A stretch of 52,095 bases of DNA, from NCBI RefSeq assembly GCF_023051105.1, contig NZ_JALKIL010000034.1:1-52095 (forward strand), read 5' to 3'. Under the pieces are notes generated by a model. That model made no database searches and was not told the origin of the DNA. It worked only from the letters and a program-made list of their open reading frames with translations. The stretch comes from Anaerobiospirillum sp. NML120449. Lineage in GTDB: Bacteria > Pseudomonadota > Gammaproteobacteria > Enterobacterales > Succinivibrionaceae. Of this stretch, positions 17,609 through 25,937 are shown piece after piece; the first letter of the stretch is position 1; each line of letters starts with the position of its first letter. A program made the position numbers and the translations under genes.

Positions 17609-18667
17609 TCAGCTTTGCTGGACCTGCTGATCAGGCTGCCGGGACTGCAGCTGTTGCTGCTCCTGCTGATCGGACTCCTGCATGCTTTTAGCCAGCAGCT
17701 GCAGATCCTCAGGATTGGTGATTCTGTCCATAATGCTGATGGTATGGTCATAATCTTCAACTGGAGTCAGGCCCTGACGCTCACGGCCCCAGGCATGCAT
17801 AACCTCGCCCAGGTAATCCTCCCAGTATGGTGGTTCAATGCCGAAGACTTCACGGATGCGGTCGCAGTTGAGGCGGCTGTCACGTGGACGTTTAGCCTTG
17901 CTGCGGAACTCCTCACTGGTAATGGAGAGCACGTTGACATCGTGATGGAGCAGCCCCATAGGGATAGCACGGGCAAAGATGGTGCGGGCAAAGTTATCCC
18001 AGGTAGTAGGTTCATAGCCACAGAAGTGATAGATGCCGTAATCAGCAAAGTCCTTATCCTCAAGGATGCGCTGAGCCATGATTACCAGGGCTTCGGCAAG
18101 AGGTCGTACCGGGGTTGGATTGCCCAGCTGATCGCAGACAACTGCAATTTCACTGCGCTCCTGAACCATGGAAAGCATGATCTTGACGAAGTTGCGGCCA
18201 AAGGCGCCAAAGAGCCATGAGGTACGAACTATGATGTGGCGGCAGCCAGAGTTGATGATGCAGTTTTCACCCTCAAGCTTACTGCGGCCGTACTCACATT
18301 CTGGCTTTACCGGATCGGTCTCGCGGTGTTCACGGCGCTTGACGTCAGAAAACACGTAGTCTGTAGAGATGTGAATCAGCGGAATGTTGCAGGCTGCGCA
18401 GGCCTTGGCAATATTGCGCGGACCAAGAGCATTGACGTTGAGGGCAGCTGACGGCTCGTCCTCGGCCTTCTCCACATTGGTATAGGCTGCAGCATTAATC
18501 ACCAGATCCGGCATGCTGTCGCAGATAGCACTCATAACTCTGTCAGCTTCGGTAATATCCAGAGTTCTGTGATTTGCGGCAATTACTGTGTGTCCCTGCC
18601 TGAGCAGAGCCAGCTCAACATCCTTGCCCACCTGACCATTTGCGCCGGTCAAAAATATCCTGGCCAT
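17609..18667 (-). CDS. dTDP-4-dehydrorhamnose reductase-like protein
   Basis: Short-chain reductase of the extended SDR family. RmlD reduces dTDP-4-keto-L-rhamnose to dTDP-L-rhamnose with NAD(P)H in the cytosol for surface polysaccharides. The Rossmann motif GANGQVG is at 8-14, STDYVF at 101-106 and the catalytic YxxxK (YGRSK) at Tyr126/Lys130. The C-terminal part has RPLAEALVIMAQRIL and RPRDSRLNCDRIREVFGI, both typical of RmlD. At 352 residues it exceeds the usual 290-300 by a C-terminal tail that ends Gln-rich. No rmlA, rmlB or rmlC is nearby, so a different sugar nucleotide, or a role like that of MAT2B-type homologues, cannot be excluded. Confidence 0.82.
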   Translation of the reverse strand: MARIFLTGANGQVGKDVELALLRQGHTVIAANHRTLDITEADRVMSAICDSMPDLVINAAAYTNVEKAEDEPSAALNVNALGPRNIAKACAACNIPLIHISTDYVFSDVKRREHRETDPVKPECEYGRSKLEGENCIINSGCRHIIVRTSWLFGAFGRNFVKIMLSMVQERSEIAVVCDQLGNPTPVRPLAEALVIMAQRILEDKDFADYGIYHFCGYEPTTWDNFARTIFARAIPMGLLHHDVNVLSITSEEFRSKAKRPRDSRLNCDRIREVFGIEPPYWEDYLGEVMHAWGRERQGLTPVEDYDHTISIMDRITNPEDLQLLAKSMQESDQQEQQQLQSRQPDQQVQQS

Positions 18668-18980
18668 AATTGCTGTCCTGAAAAATCAAAATAAAGGGCT
18701 GACTTGCGCCAGCCCGTAATCTCATATCAACCTGATGCCATCCCGCCCCGCAGCCCTGCCGCCATCTCGCTCCGCAGCCCTGCCGCAATCTCGCCCGTCT
18801 GCCCGCTCACCTCGGACTCAGCGTACTGAGCTGAAGTCATGCCAGCAGCGGCCCCTGCATGGGGTTGCCCCCATGGGGCTGGCCTGCATGCGATGCAATA
18901 TTACGACAGCCACGCACGACAGTATCACACTGCCGGTTCATTCATGATGGATGCAGGATGCTGGATAGCACCGAATGTGC
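18668..18980. other. Intergenic region with a 24-bp tandem repeat
   Basis: No gene. Two near-identical 24-bp units, CCATCNCGCNCCGCAGCCCT plus GCCG, at 18738-18761 and 18762-18785, are followed by a degenerate third (18786-18809). Confidence 0.7.
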
Positions 18981-20249
18981 TTACTTGTCCTCGCCCAGAG
19001 CTACCTGCTCTACCAGGGCTTTGGTTACCTCATAGCTGGCATGCAGTGACGGTACCGGGAGGCACTCGTAAATGCCATGACAGTTGAGAGGACCTGCAAA
19101 GATATTTGGGCAAGGCAGGCCACGACAGCTGAGGTTGGCGCCGTCAGTACCGCCGCGAACGTACATTTCAGTAAGCTCAATACCGGCGCGCTCAAAGGCC
19201 TTGCGGCAGTAGTTGACGATCTTAGGGTTTTCCTTGAGTACAGTTTCCATATTCTCGTACTGCTTGACGAAAACAGCCTCACAGGAATTGATGCCGTAGC
19301 GGGCATTGATCTCATCTACCAGGTGCTCCACAAAATTGTGGCGGCGCATCAGACCATCCTTTTCAAAGTCACGCAGAATCATCATGAGCTCAGCCTGCTC
19401 GACATTACCCATGACATCATGTACATGGTAGAAGCCGTCACGACCGGTAGTGGTCTCAGGAGCCTCATTGCCAGGGAGCATGCTGATGAAATCGCTCATC
19501 ATCTTGAGGGCATTCTTCATCTTGCCGCAGGCAACTGCAGTGTGAACCACCTTGCCCTTGAAGATAATCTTGGCACCCTCGGCATTGAAAGTAGCAACAT
19601 CAAGCTCACCACGCTCACATCCATCGATGGTTACGGCAAAATCGCAGTCAATAACATCAAGGTCAAGATAGCGGGTAGAGCGGCCAATTTCCTCATCAAC
19701 TGAGAACACGGCAGTGACAGGACCATGGACCACGCGATCATCGACCATGTGCTTGATCAGGTGCATGATGACAGCAATACCGGCCTTGTCATCACCACCG
19801 AGCAAAGTGGTACCGTCGGTTACCACAATGTCCTCGCCAATATGACCAGCCAGCTCAGGAGAGAGCTCGTGGTCAATTACATCACCAGAGGCCAGCTCAA
19901 TACCGCGACCTGCATAGTCAGTTACCAGAGATGGTTTGACATTGGCAGATGAGGCATCAGGAGCGGTGTCCAGGTGAGCCAGCAGGCAGAGACGCTCCTT
20001 GTTCTCGTAGCCTGCAGTGGCAGGAATGCGGGCAATAATCACACCTTCCCTGGTCTGTACAGGTGAGAGCTTGAGGTTGGAAAGGATGTTTAACAGACGG
20101 GCGCCCAGTCTGAGCTGACCTGCGCTGGAAGGCTTTTCCTGACTGGTAAAGTCAGCTCTGGTATCAAATTCGAGCAGTTCAATAAAAAACTTGAGCAGAT
20201 CATCTGTCTGCATCTTTTCTTTTAATGCCTCGATATCGCCTTTTTGCAT
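18981..20249 (-). CDS. pepT: Peptidase T, tripeptide aminopeptidase
   Basis: Cytosolic di-zinc M20B peptidase that removes N-terminal residues from tripeptides. The start at 20249 is chosen because AGGAG lies 9 bases upstream and it matches the family N-terminus (MQKGDIEALKEKM); the open frame extends to 20339. Length is 422 residues, close to the usual 410. Metal and catalytic motifs are AHLDTAPD (His92, Asp94), LLGGDDKAG (bridging Asp about 153), VDEEIGR (Glu186/Glu187) and the distal NIFAGPLNCHG His. The dimerisation-domain segment VVHTAVACGKMKNAL differs from the usual VHPGxAKGxMxNA in its first half. It is flanked by long spacers on both sides, so probably monocistronic. Confidence 0.93.
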   Translation of the reverse strand: MQKGDIEALKEKMQTDDLLKFFIELLEFDTRADFTSQEKPSSAGQLRLGARLLNILSNLKLSPVQTREGVIIARIPATAGYENKERLCLLAHLDTAPDASSANVKPSLVTDYAGRGIELASGDVIDHELSPELAGHIGEDIVVTDGTTLLGGDDKAGIAVIMHLIKHMVDDRVVHGPVTAVFSVDEEIGRSTRYLDLDVIDCDFAVTIDGCERGELDVATFNAEGAKIIFKGKVVHTAVACGKMKNALKMMSDFISMLPGNEAPETTTGRDGFYHVHDVMGNVEQAELMMILRDFEKDGLMRRHNFVEHLVDEINARYGINSCEAVFVKQYENMETVLKENPKIVNYCRKAFERAGIELTEMYVRGGTDGANLSCRGLPCPNIFAGPLNCHGIYECLPVPSLHASYEVTKALVEQVALGEDK

Positions 20250-20545
20250 AACTGTGTGCTCCTGGTTTGACAGGGACGCGCCCTGCATACTGCTGACTAC
20301 AGCTGCCTCTGAGGGCAGCGCCCGCCCTGACAGCCACAAACGCTAATGGCTGCAGAAAATAATCTGGCCCCTATTCTATCTTATGGCACAGCTCAGATCC
20401 CTGATATGACACTCCGATAACAAAAATTATGGGCTTATAAGACCAGGTGCTCACTCAAAGGGCAATATCAGCCATGGACAGCCCGTGGCGCTACCTGACC
20501 TCCCAGCTGCCTCATACAAGACCTCCCTGCAGTTTCATACCCACG

Positions 20546-20641
20546 CCACCGGCAATGAACTGACGCACGCCACAGGTAATGACATGCCGCCCGCCAACTG
20601 TAATGAACTGCCGAACGCCACAGGTAATGACCTGCCTCCCG
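20546..20641. repeat. Tandem repeat, 24-bp unit, 4 copies
   Basis: Units start at 20546, 20570, 20594 and 20618, each with CCA-N4-TAATGAAC/CTGCCG-type sequence. Units 2 and 4 are the most alike (CCACAGGTAATGAC). Confidence 0.85.
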
Positions 20642-20693
20642 CCATTCCGGCATCAGCAAGACTATGTCCTGGGTCTTCCCCACCGAGGTTACA

Positions 20694-20730
20694 GAAAAAA
20701 ACAGCCAGCTGGAAAGCCCGGCCGGCTGTT
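20694..20730 (-). terminator. Terminator of macB
   Basis: On the minus strand AACAGCCGGC pairs with GCTGGCTGTT (one mismatch) and is followed by a run of T (complement of 20694-20701). It lies about 90 bp beyond the macB stop. Confidence 0.8.
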
Positions 20731-20817
20731 ATTTTTGGCTGTTACTGATCACTGCACCCGGTCAGGTCAGTCATTTTCTGGAACGCTCATTTTCCTGCGC
20801 ATGAGCACCTGCCATGA

Positions 20818-23049
20818 CTACTCACGTGCCAGAGCCTCTATAGGATTAAGGCGGGAGGCTGAGCGGGCCGGCATGAAGCCAAAGGCAATACCAATTACCG
20901 AAGAGGTCACTACGGCTGCAACAATGGAAAAGACCGAGTATGACAAAGTGATGGCCGGTATAAAGTGCATGAGTAGCTGGCCTGTCACATACGAGAGAAT
21001 TACACCGAGCAGACCACCGAGCATACAGACCATGACAGCCTCAATCAGGAACTGGGTGAGAATGTCAGACTGACGTGCGCCTACAGCCATACGTATGCCA
21101 ATCTCCCTGGTTCTTTCAGTTACTGAGACCAGCATGATGTTCATAACACCGATACCGCCTACCACAAGGGAGATTACGGCAATGGCTGAAATCATCAGAG
21201 TAAAGGTGGAGGTGGCACTCTCAATGGACTTCATGATGGTGTCTGATGACTGCATGAAGAAATCCACACGTCCATGACGGGCAGCCAGGGTAGATTTGAT
21301 TGAACTTTCGGCTACTGGAGCTGCAAAGCCCTCCTTGATACGTACCACAATTGATGACAGATAGTCCTGGTTGACCAGACGGGCCATAACCGAGGTATAT
21401 GGCATAAAGACATTGGGATTCTCTCCTCTGACAATCCAGGAGTCAGAAGGTGCCAGTACGCCAATAATCTTTACAGCAATATTGCCCACTATCAGGGTCT
21501 TGCCCACAGGTTCTTCATACGGGAAGAACAGCTTTGCAGCATTGTTGTCAATTACGGCTACCTGCTCCCTGCCATCAAGCTCCTGCTCTGAAAAGATACG
21601 TCCATCTTTGAGAGTCAGTCCATAGACACGGAACAGATCCTGGGAAACGCCCTGAACAGAGGCATTGGACTCTTCAGAGCCACGGCGCAGCAGACTGCTG
21701 GTCATAATGGTGGCCGAGACCGAGTCGACAAAAGGCTGTCCTTTGAGCACCGACAGATCACGCGGTGTGAGCGAGCGTACTCTTCCTGATCGCACATCGC
21801 CAAAACGTGTACCCGGATAAATGGTAATGGTATTGGTACCCATAGCAGCGATATTGGCAATGATACGGTCCGAAGCGCCTCGTGCCAGCGCTACAACTGA
21901 TACCACGGCCATAATGCCGATAATGATGCCCAGCATGGTAAGCAGGGTACGCATACGGTTGGAAAGCATGGCTCTATAGGCCATGACAAATGCTTCCTTG
22001 AAGCGATCCAGATACGAGCTCCAGGTGCGCGACCAATGATTCTTTACCAGAGTGCCACTGGCACCGTGACCAGCTGCTATACCGCCACTGGCAACATCAG
22101 CTGCACCAGATGCTGCAGCACCACCGGCCCCGGCGACACCAGCAGCTGCTGCCCCTGCTGCGGCGCCCGCTCCTGTACCGGCTACGGCACCTGCTGCTGA
22201 ACCTGCTGCAGCGCCCGCTCCTGAAGAGACTCCGGCCTGGGAGCCTTGTTGTGCATGACTGTCTGATGTTTCATTAGTGGATGCTGCCGAGGAGCCTGCC
22301 TCATGAGTCTCATCATGACTGTCAGAAGAGCCTCTTAAAGATGAAGCAGATGCCACATGCTCATTGATGGTATCTGACTTGATGTTGCCATCTTCAATGG
22401 CGATAACGCGGCGGGCACAGGCTGCAATGCGCGGATCATGGGTGACGATAATTACGGTATGACCAAGGGCATTGAGCTCCTGCAGGGTGCGCATTACATC
22501 CTGACCTGATCTGGTATCAAGAGCGCCTGTAGGCTCGTCAGCCAGAATAATCTGACCGCCGTTCATCAGAGCACGGGCAATGGATACGCGCTGCTGCTGA
22601 CCGCCAGAGAGCTGAGAGGGACGGTATTCAGTACGTTCGGCCAGTCCCAGAGTTTCAAGGAGCATGCGGGCACGCTCATCTCTTTTGCCTTTACGCACAC
22701 CGGCATATACAGCCGGCACCTGGACATTTTCCCGGGCACACAGATGGCCCAGCAGATGATAGCGCTGGAAGATAAAGCCAAAGAAATCACGACGCAGTGC
22801 GGCCAGCTCATCAGGCTCCATATTGAGCGTATCCTGCCCCATTACGCGGTAGCTGCCGGCACTTGGGTTATCAAGGCAGCCAATGATATTCATCAAGGTT
22901 GACTTGCCCGAACCTGACGGACCAATAATGGCCAGCATCTCCCCTGCCTGTACGGTAAGGTTGATGCCATGAAGCACCTCTACTGTTGATGTACCTGACT
23001 GATAGGAGCGGCGTACATCTTTAAGTTCCAGCAAAACCTCGGTTTCCAC
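20818..23049 (-). CDS. macB: MacB-type ABC exporter, fused ATPase-permease, with enlarged linker
   Basis: Inner-membrane component of a MacA-MacB-TolC exporter (macrolides, peptides, lipid-like cargo). The ATPase domain (1-225) has Walker A GPSGSGKS (43-50), signature LSGGQQQR (147-154), Walker B IILADEPTG (167-175) and switch His204. After a linker come the first membrane helix (about 365-390), the periplasmic MacB domain and three C-terminal helices. The conserved end is GIGVMNIMLVSVTERTREIGIRMAVGA. Length is 743 against about 650 for E. coli MacB. The excess is a linker at about 231-335 rich in Ser, then in Ala/Gly. macA lies 326 bp upstream on the same strand. The linker is in frame and free of stops, so it is probably made. 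Confidence 0.92.
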   Translation of the reverse strand: METEVLLELKDVRRSYQSGTSTVEVLHGINLTVQAGEMLAIIGPSGSGKSTLMNIIGCLDNPSAGSYRVMGQDTLNMEPDELAALRRDFFGFIFQRYHLLGHLCARENVQVPAVYAGVRKGKRDERARMLLETLGLAERTEYRPSQLSGGQQQRVSIARALMNGGQIILADEPTGALDTRSGQDVMRTLQELNALGHTVIIVTHDPRIAACARRVIAIEDGNIKSDTINEHVASASSLRGSSDSHDETHEAGSSAASTNETSDSHAQQGSQAGVSSGAGAAAGSAAGAVAGTGAGAAAGAAAAGVAGAGGAAASGAADVASGGIAAGHGASGTLVKNHWSRTWSSYLDRFKEAFVMAYRAMLSNRMRTLLTMLGIIIGIMAVVSVVALARGASDRIIANIAAMGTNTITIYPGTRFGDVRSGRVRSLTPRDLSVLKGQPFVDSVSATIMTSSLLRRGSEESNASVQGVSQDLFRVYGLTLKDGRIFSEQELDGREQVAVIDNNAAKLFFPYEEPVGKTLIVGNIAVKIIGVLAPSDSWIVRGENPNVFMPYTSVMARLVNQDYLSSIVVRIKEGFAAPVAESSIKSTLAARHGRVDFFMQSSDTIMKSIESATSTFTLMISAIAVISLVVGGIGVMNIMLVSVTERTREIGIRMAVGARQSDILTQFLIEAVMVCMLGGLLGVILSYVTGQLLMHFIPAITLSYSVFSIVAAVVTSSVIGIAFGFMPARSASRLNPIEALARE

Positions 23050-23375
23050 TCACATTCTCCTCTACTGACCGGTCATGTCACTGAGATAGCGTACCGTACT
23101 CAAATCCAGGGACCGCCCCTCAACGCCTGCGGCTTATGGCACCTTTTGTCAGGCGTATTGAGCGTGCAGCCTTGCGCCTTTCCTATGCAGCCTTGCACAT
23201 TCATCCCTGGCATTTCGCATTGCGCGTGCAGCACTGGCATGTCGCATTGCGCGTGCAGCACTGGCATGTCGCATTGCGCGTGCAGCACTGGCATGTCGCT
23301 TTGCTCGTGCAGCACTGGCATGTTGCTTTGCAACTTATATCCTGCATATGGTGCACGGCTCATGACGCCAGGCGT
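23050..23375 (-). other. macA-macB spacer with a 27-bp tandem repeat
   Basis: 326 bp between two genes that are usually adjacent or overlapping. The centre is a 27-bp minisatellite (23217-23324). A minus-strand frame of 87 codons (23363-23100) reads through the repeat as MPVLHAQCD copies, but it has no SD and its composition simply follows the repeat. Confidence 0.6.
23217..23324. repeat. Tandem repeat, 27-bp unit, 4 copies
   Basis: Units start at 23217, 23244 and 23271 (identical, GCATTGCGCGTGCAGCACTG then GCATGTC). A fourth unit at 23298 has three changes. The perfect copies suggest recent expansion. Confidence 0.95.
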
Positions 23376-24575
23376 TTAGAACATTGGCGGGCCGCGACGG
23401 CGGTTTTGGGAAGCTGAATATGCTGCAGTTGCGACATCATCGCCAATGATGAGAGGAATTGAGGTATCAAAATTACTGTCAAGGACCTCGATGTACTGAT
23501 CATCCTTAATGCCTGTTTTAATCGTAACCGGTACAACTTCCTCATCTACCAGCTGGTAAACAGTAGCCTCAGAGCTGCCAGCACGTGTCTTTAACGCAGC
23601 CAGCGGCACGGCTTTGACCTGCTTTGCTCTGGCAATGGTAATTTCAACCTCGGCTGTCATGTCGATACGCAATATGCCTTCACTGTTATCCACATCAAGC
23701 AGTGCATTGTAGTAAATTGCTGTTGATGACATGCCGCCTGTAGATGCAGCACCGGATGCAGTTGAGCTTTCAGCTGATGCCGGAGCCGGATCAATGGAAC
23801 GCAGCCTTGCCTCAAAGTAGCGATCTGGCAGGCCCATGATGGTAAAACGGCAGTCCATGCCCGGAGCCACCTTAACCACATCTGCCTCAGAAATCTCAGC
23901 TTCAACAGTCATGGTCTGCAGATCAGCAAGACGGACAATGGTAGGTGTGGTCTGATTGGCGTTTACAGTCTGACCTTCCTCTACAGGCAGGGCGAAGACT
24001 GTACCGTCCATTGGAGCAAGAATACGGGTATATCCAAGATTGGTTGCGGCATCAGCTACAGAAATCTTTGCCTGCTCATACTGGGCATTGAGAGCATCGA
24101 GGTCAGCAAGGGCCATTTCATACTGGGCAGCTGCCTGCTGCGCACTCTGCTCTGAGGTTGCCTGCTTTTTGAGCAGATTCTTCTGACGGGTATTTTCAGC
24201 CCTGAGCATTACCAGCTGAGCCTTTTTCGAGCGTATCTGAGCTGCAATCAGACTCTCTTCAGCCTGAGCTCGCTTGAGATTGTTTTCCTGAATGTCAGGG
24301 TCAATCTCAGCCAGGAGGTCACCCTCACTTACTCTGTCGCCTCGTGAGACATAGAGCTTTTTAATCTGACCTGATACCTGGGCGCCAACGTCTACTGACA
24401 CCTTGCCGGCAATAGTACCGGTAGCATAGACCTTTTGCTCAATATCGCGAACTGCAGGCATAGCAGTCATATAGGATGGAGGATCAACCTTAAAGGCACT
24501 CCATCCTGCCCAGCCCAGCAGCACCAGGGCAGCTGCTCCAAGCACTCCGTATTTGATCAACCTGTCTTTTTTCAT
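23376..24575 (-). CDS. macA: MacA-type periplasmic adaptor (membrane fusion protein)
   Basis: Links the MacB ATPase-permease to the outer-membrane channel. The start at ATG 24575 is preferred to the upstream GTG at 24587, giving 399 residues. Residues 5-27 form a single N-terminal membrane anchor. Then come a barrel-sandwich/lipoyl domain (VDVGAQVSGQIKKLYVSRGDRVSEGDLLAEIDP is typical, about 61-93) and a long helical hairpin (about 95-185, Ala/Gln/Glu-rich). The second lipoyl half follows (ILAPMDGTVFALPVEEGQTV), then beta-barrel and membrane-proximal domains. An Ala/Ser/Gly insert (ASAESSTASGAASTGG) sits in the beta-barrel domain. It is the first gene of the unit with macB. The short Arg/Pro C-terminus is not family-typical. 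Confidence 0.92.
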   Translation of the reverse strand: MKKDRLIKYGVLGAAALVLLGWAGWSAFKVDPPSYMTAMPAVRDIEQKVYATGTIAGKVSVDVGAQVSGQIKKLYVSRGDRVSEGDLLAEIDPDIQENNLKRAQAEESLIAAQIRSKKAQLVMLRAENTRQKNLLKKQATSEQSAQQAAAQYEMALADLDALNAQYEQAKISVADAATNLGYTRILAPMDGTVFALPVEEGQTVNANQTTPTIVRLADLQTMTVEAEISEADVVKVAPGMDCRFTIMGLPDRYFEARLRSIDPAPASAESSTASGAASTGGMSSTAIYYNALLDVDNSEGILRIDMTAEVEITIARAKQVKAVPLAALKTRAGSSEATVYQLVDEEVVPVTIKTGIKDDQYIEVLDSNFDTSIPLIIGDDVATAAYSASQNRRRGPPMF

Positions 24576-25937
24576 CAAAAAACTCACAAGAAAGAACTAC
24601 AACAAGTGTCAGAAGCATCAGGCCCTGCCTCGTCAATCCGGGCTGAGCACTGTTATGCCCCGTCACCTGACTGCTTCGTGCAAACACGCTGTCATACCAG
24701 CCCCGGGCAAAGTTATTCCCGCAATCATGGTAATACCGGCAATGACGCAATGCCACCAGCAGCCTGTGGACGCACGACTGATAAACAGCCTCACAACAGG
24801 CGTACGGACGGGGCTGTTGACACTGCACGTCCATTGCCGGAAAAGCATATTCGCAGGGGACGGTCAGAAACCAGAAATAAAACCCTGAAAGATGGAAAAT
24901 CATTGTCCTGATTGCAGTGCAGATTCATTAATATAAAGCACTGAGGGCACTGAGGGCCTTGCGCCCTGAAAAAGACAATATCAGACCAGCCTGGCTGGAG
25001 GTGTACTGCCAGGACTAATCCGTTGTGCCATGACCCGGGCAGGGGATAAATAATTCGCTCAGGTTGCCGCATGCACACCTTATGGCATACGGCGCCATGA
25101 CTGAGGCAATCTCTTCAGGAAGTGAGCACAGATGATCCTGGACACAGGACCGGGCTCATTACAGTGGCCAGTACCGGAGGCAGTACCTGTATCAGGCCAG
25201 CTGGATGGCAAAACTCATACACCTGAATTATTTTGAAGGTGGGATTTTATCAAAAAAATTATCCTTAGCTAACTACTCAAACAACTTACAACATAAGCCA
25301 ATGTGAAAGTGGTTAATAATCCCATACTGTCAGTCTTTATGGCACTACTAGCATACAAGAGCAAAACACAGCGCAGACATAGCAAGATACAAATTTTTCC
25401 CGGCCATCCCACTGCCCTGATCCTGGTCATTTCTGTCGCATGCTATCTGTCACACAGATAACCCGATCTATGTCATCCCGGTACCCTGATCCAGGTCATT
25501 TCTGTCTCATGCTCTCTGTCATACATCTATCCCGATCTCTGTCATCCCGGTACCATGAACTATGTCATTCCTGTCTCCTGCTGTCAGTCATCCAGCTCAT
25601 CTGATCTCTGTCCTCCCACTGCCCTGATCTCTTTCATACCTGTATCCTGATATCAGTGACTCAGCTCATATGATTTCTGTCAATGAGCTACCAGGCCTCC
25701 CTGCAATCCCTGCTCATGATAACTGTAATCCCTGCTCATCATCACTGTAACCCCTGCCTCGTCATTGCTGTCTGAAGAGGTGCAGATCCGGGCTGTCTTA
25801 CTGCCATTGCAAGGGCATCAATATGTGCTTTGGGCTGTGCTTATGCTCACAGAGCTGAATCTTTGCAGACCCTTTTGGTTATAATTCATCATTCCATTTT
25901 TGATTTATACCCATATCTGTCAGGAGCGCCCCTATCT
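24576..25937. other. Intergenic region between divergent macA and rlmI
   Basis: About 1.35 kb without a supported gene. It should contain the promoters of macAB (minus) and rlmI (plus). TTAGCTAACTA at 25265 is a half-match to the palindromes near the porins. A remarkable 23-bp-period array occupies 25415-25690, followed by about three 22-bp units (roughly 25707-25773, AATCCCTGCTCAT-type). Confidence 0.5.
25415..25690. repeat. Degenerate array with 23-bp period, 12 units (4 higher-order units of 69 bp)
   Basis: From 25415, every 23 bases a word like CCTGATCTCTGTCATCCC recurs; the TGTCAT core is most constant (for example CTGATCCTGGTCATTTCTGT, CCGATCTATGTCATCCCGGT, CCGATCTCTGTCATCCCGGT). Groups of three units form 69-bp repeats starting near 25411, 25480, 25549 and 25618. 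Units differ by several bases, so the array is old or kept by selection on the core. Confidence 0.8.

Larger units (their letters stand above)
20250..20817. other. Intergenic region between pepT and macB
   Basis: About 570 bp with no gene. It holds a 24-bp tandem repeat (20546-20641) and the macB terminator (20694-20730). Confidence 0.55.

Noticed and set aside
17615..18220. 201-codon antisense ORF over the RmlD-like gene
   Set aside because: Shadow frame; the minus-strand frame has the Rossmann and YxxxK motifs.
19077..19703. 208-codon antisense ORF over pepT
   Set aside because: Shadow of the pepT coding frame, which has all M20B motifs.
23100..23363. 87-codon ORF between macA and macB
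   Set aside because: It reads through the 27-bp minisatellite, whose unit is a multiple of three, so openness is expected. There is no SD.
14520..24575. One macAB-pepT-rmlD-tolC operon
   Set aside because: Terminators after macB and rmlD and long repeat-filled spacers indicate separate transcripts.
25415..25690. CRISPR or iteron-type replication origin
   Set aside because: Units are degenerate at 23-bp period without spacers. There is no replication initiator gene and no DnaA-box cluster that can be supported.
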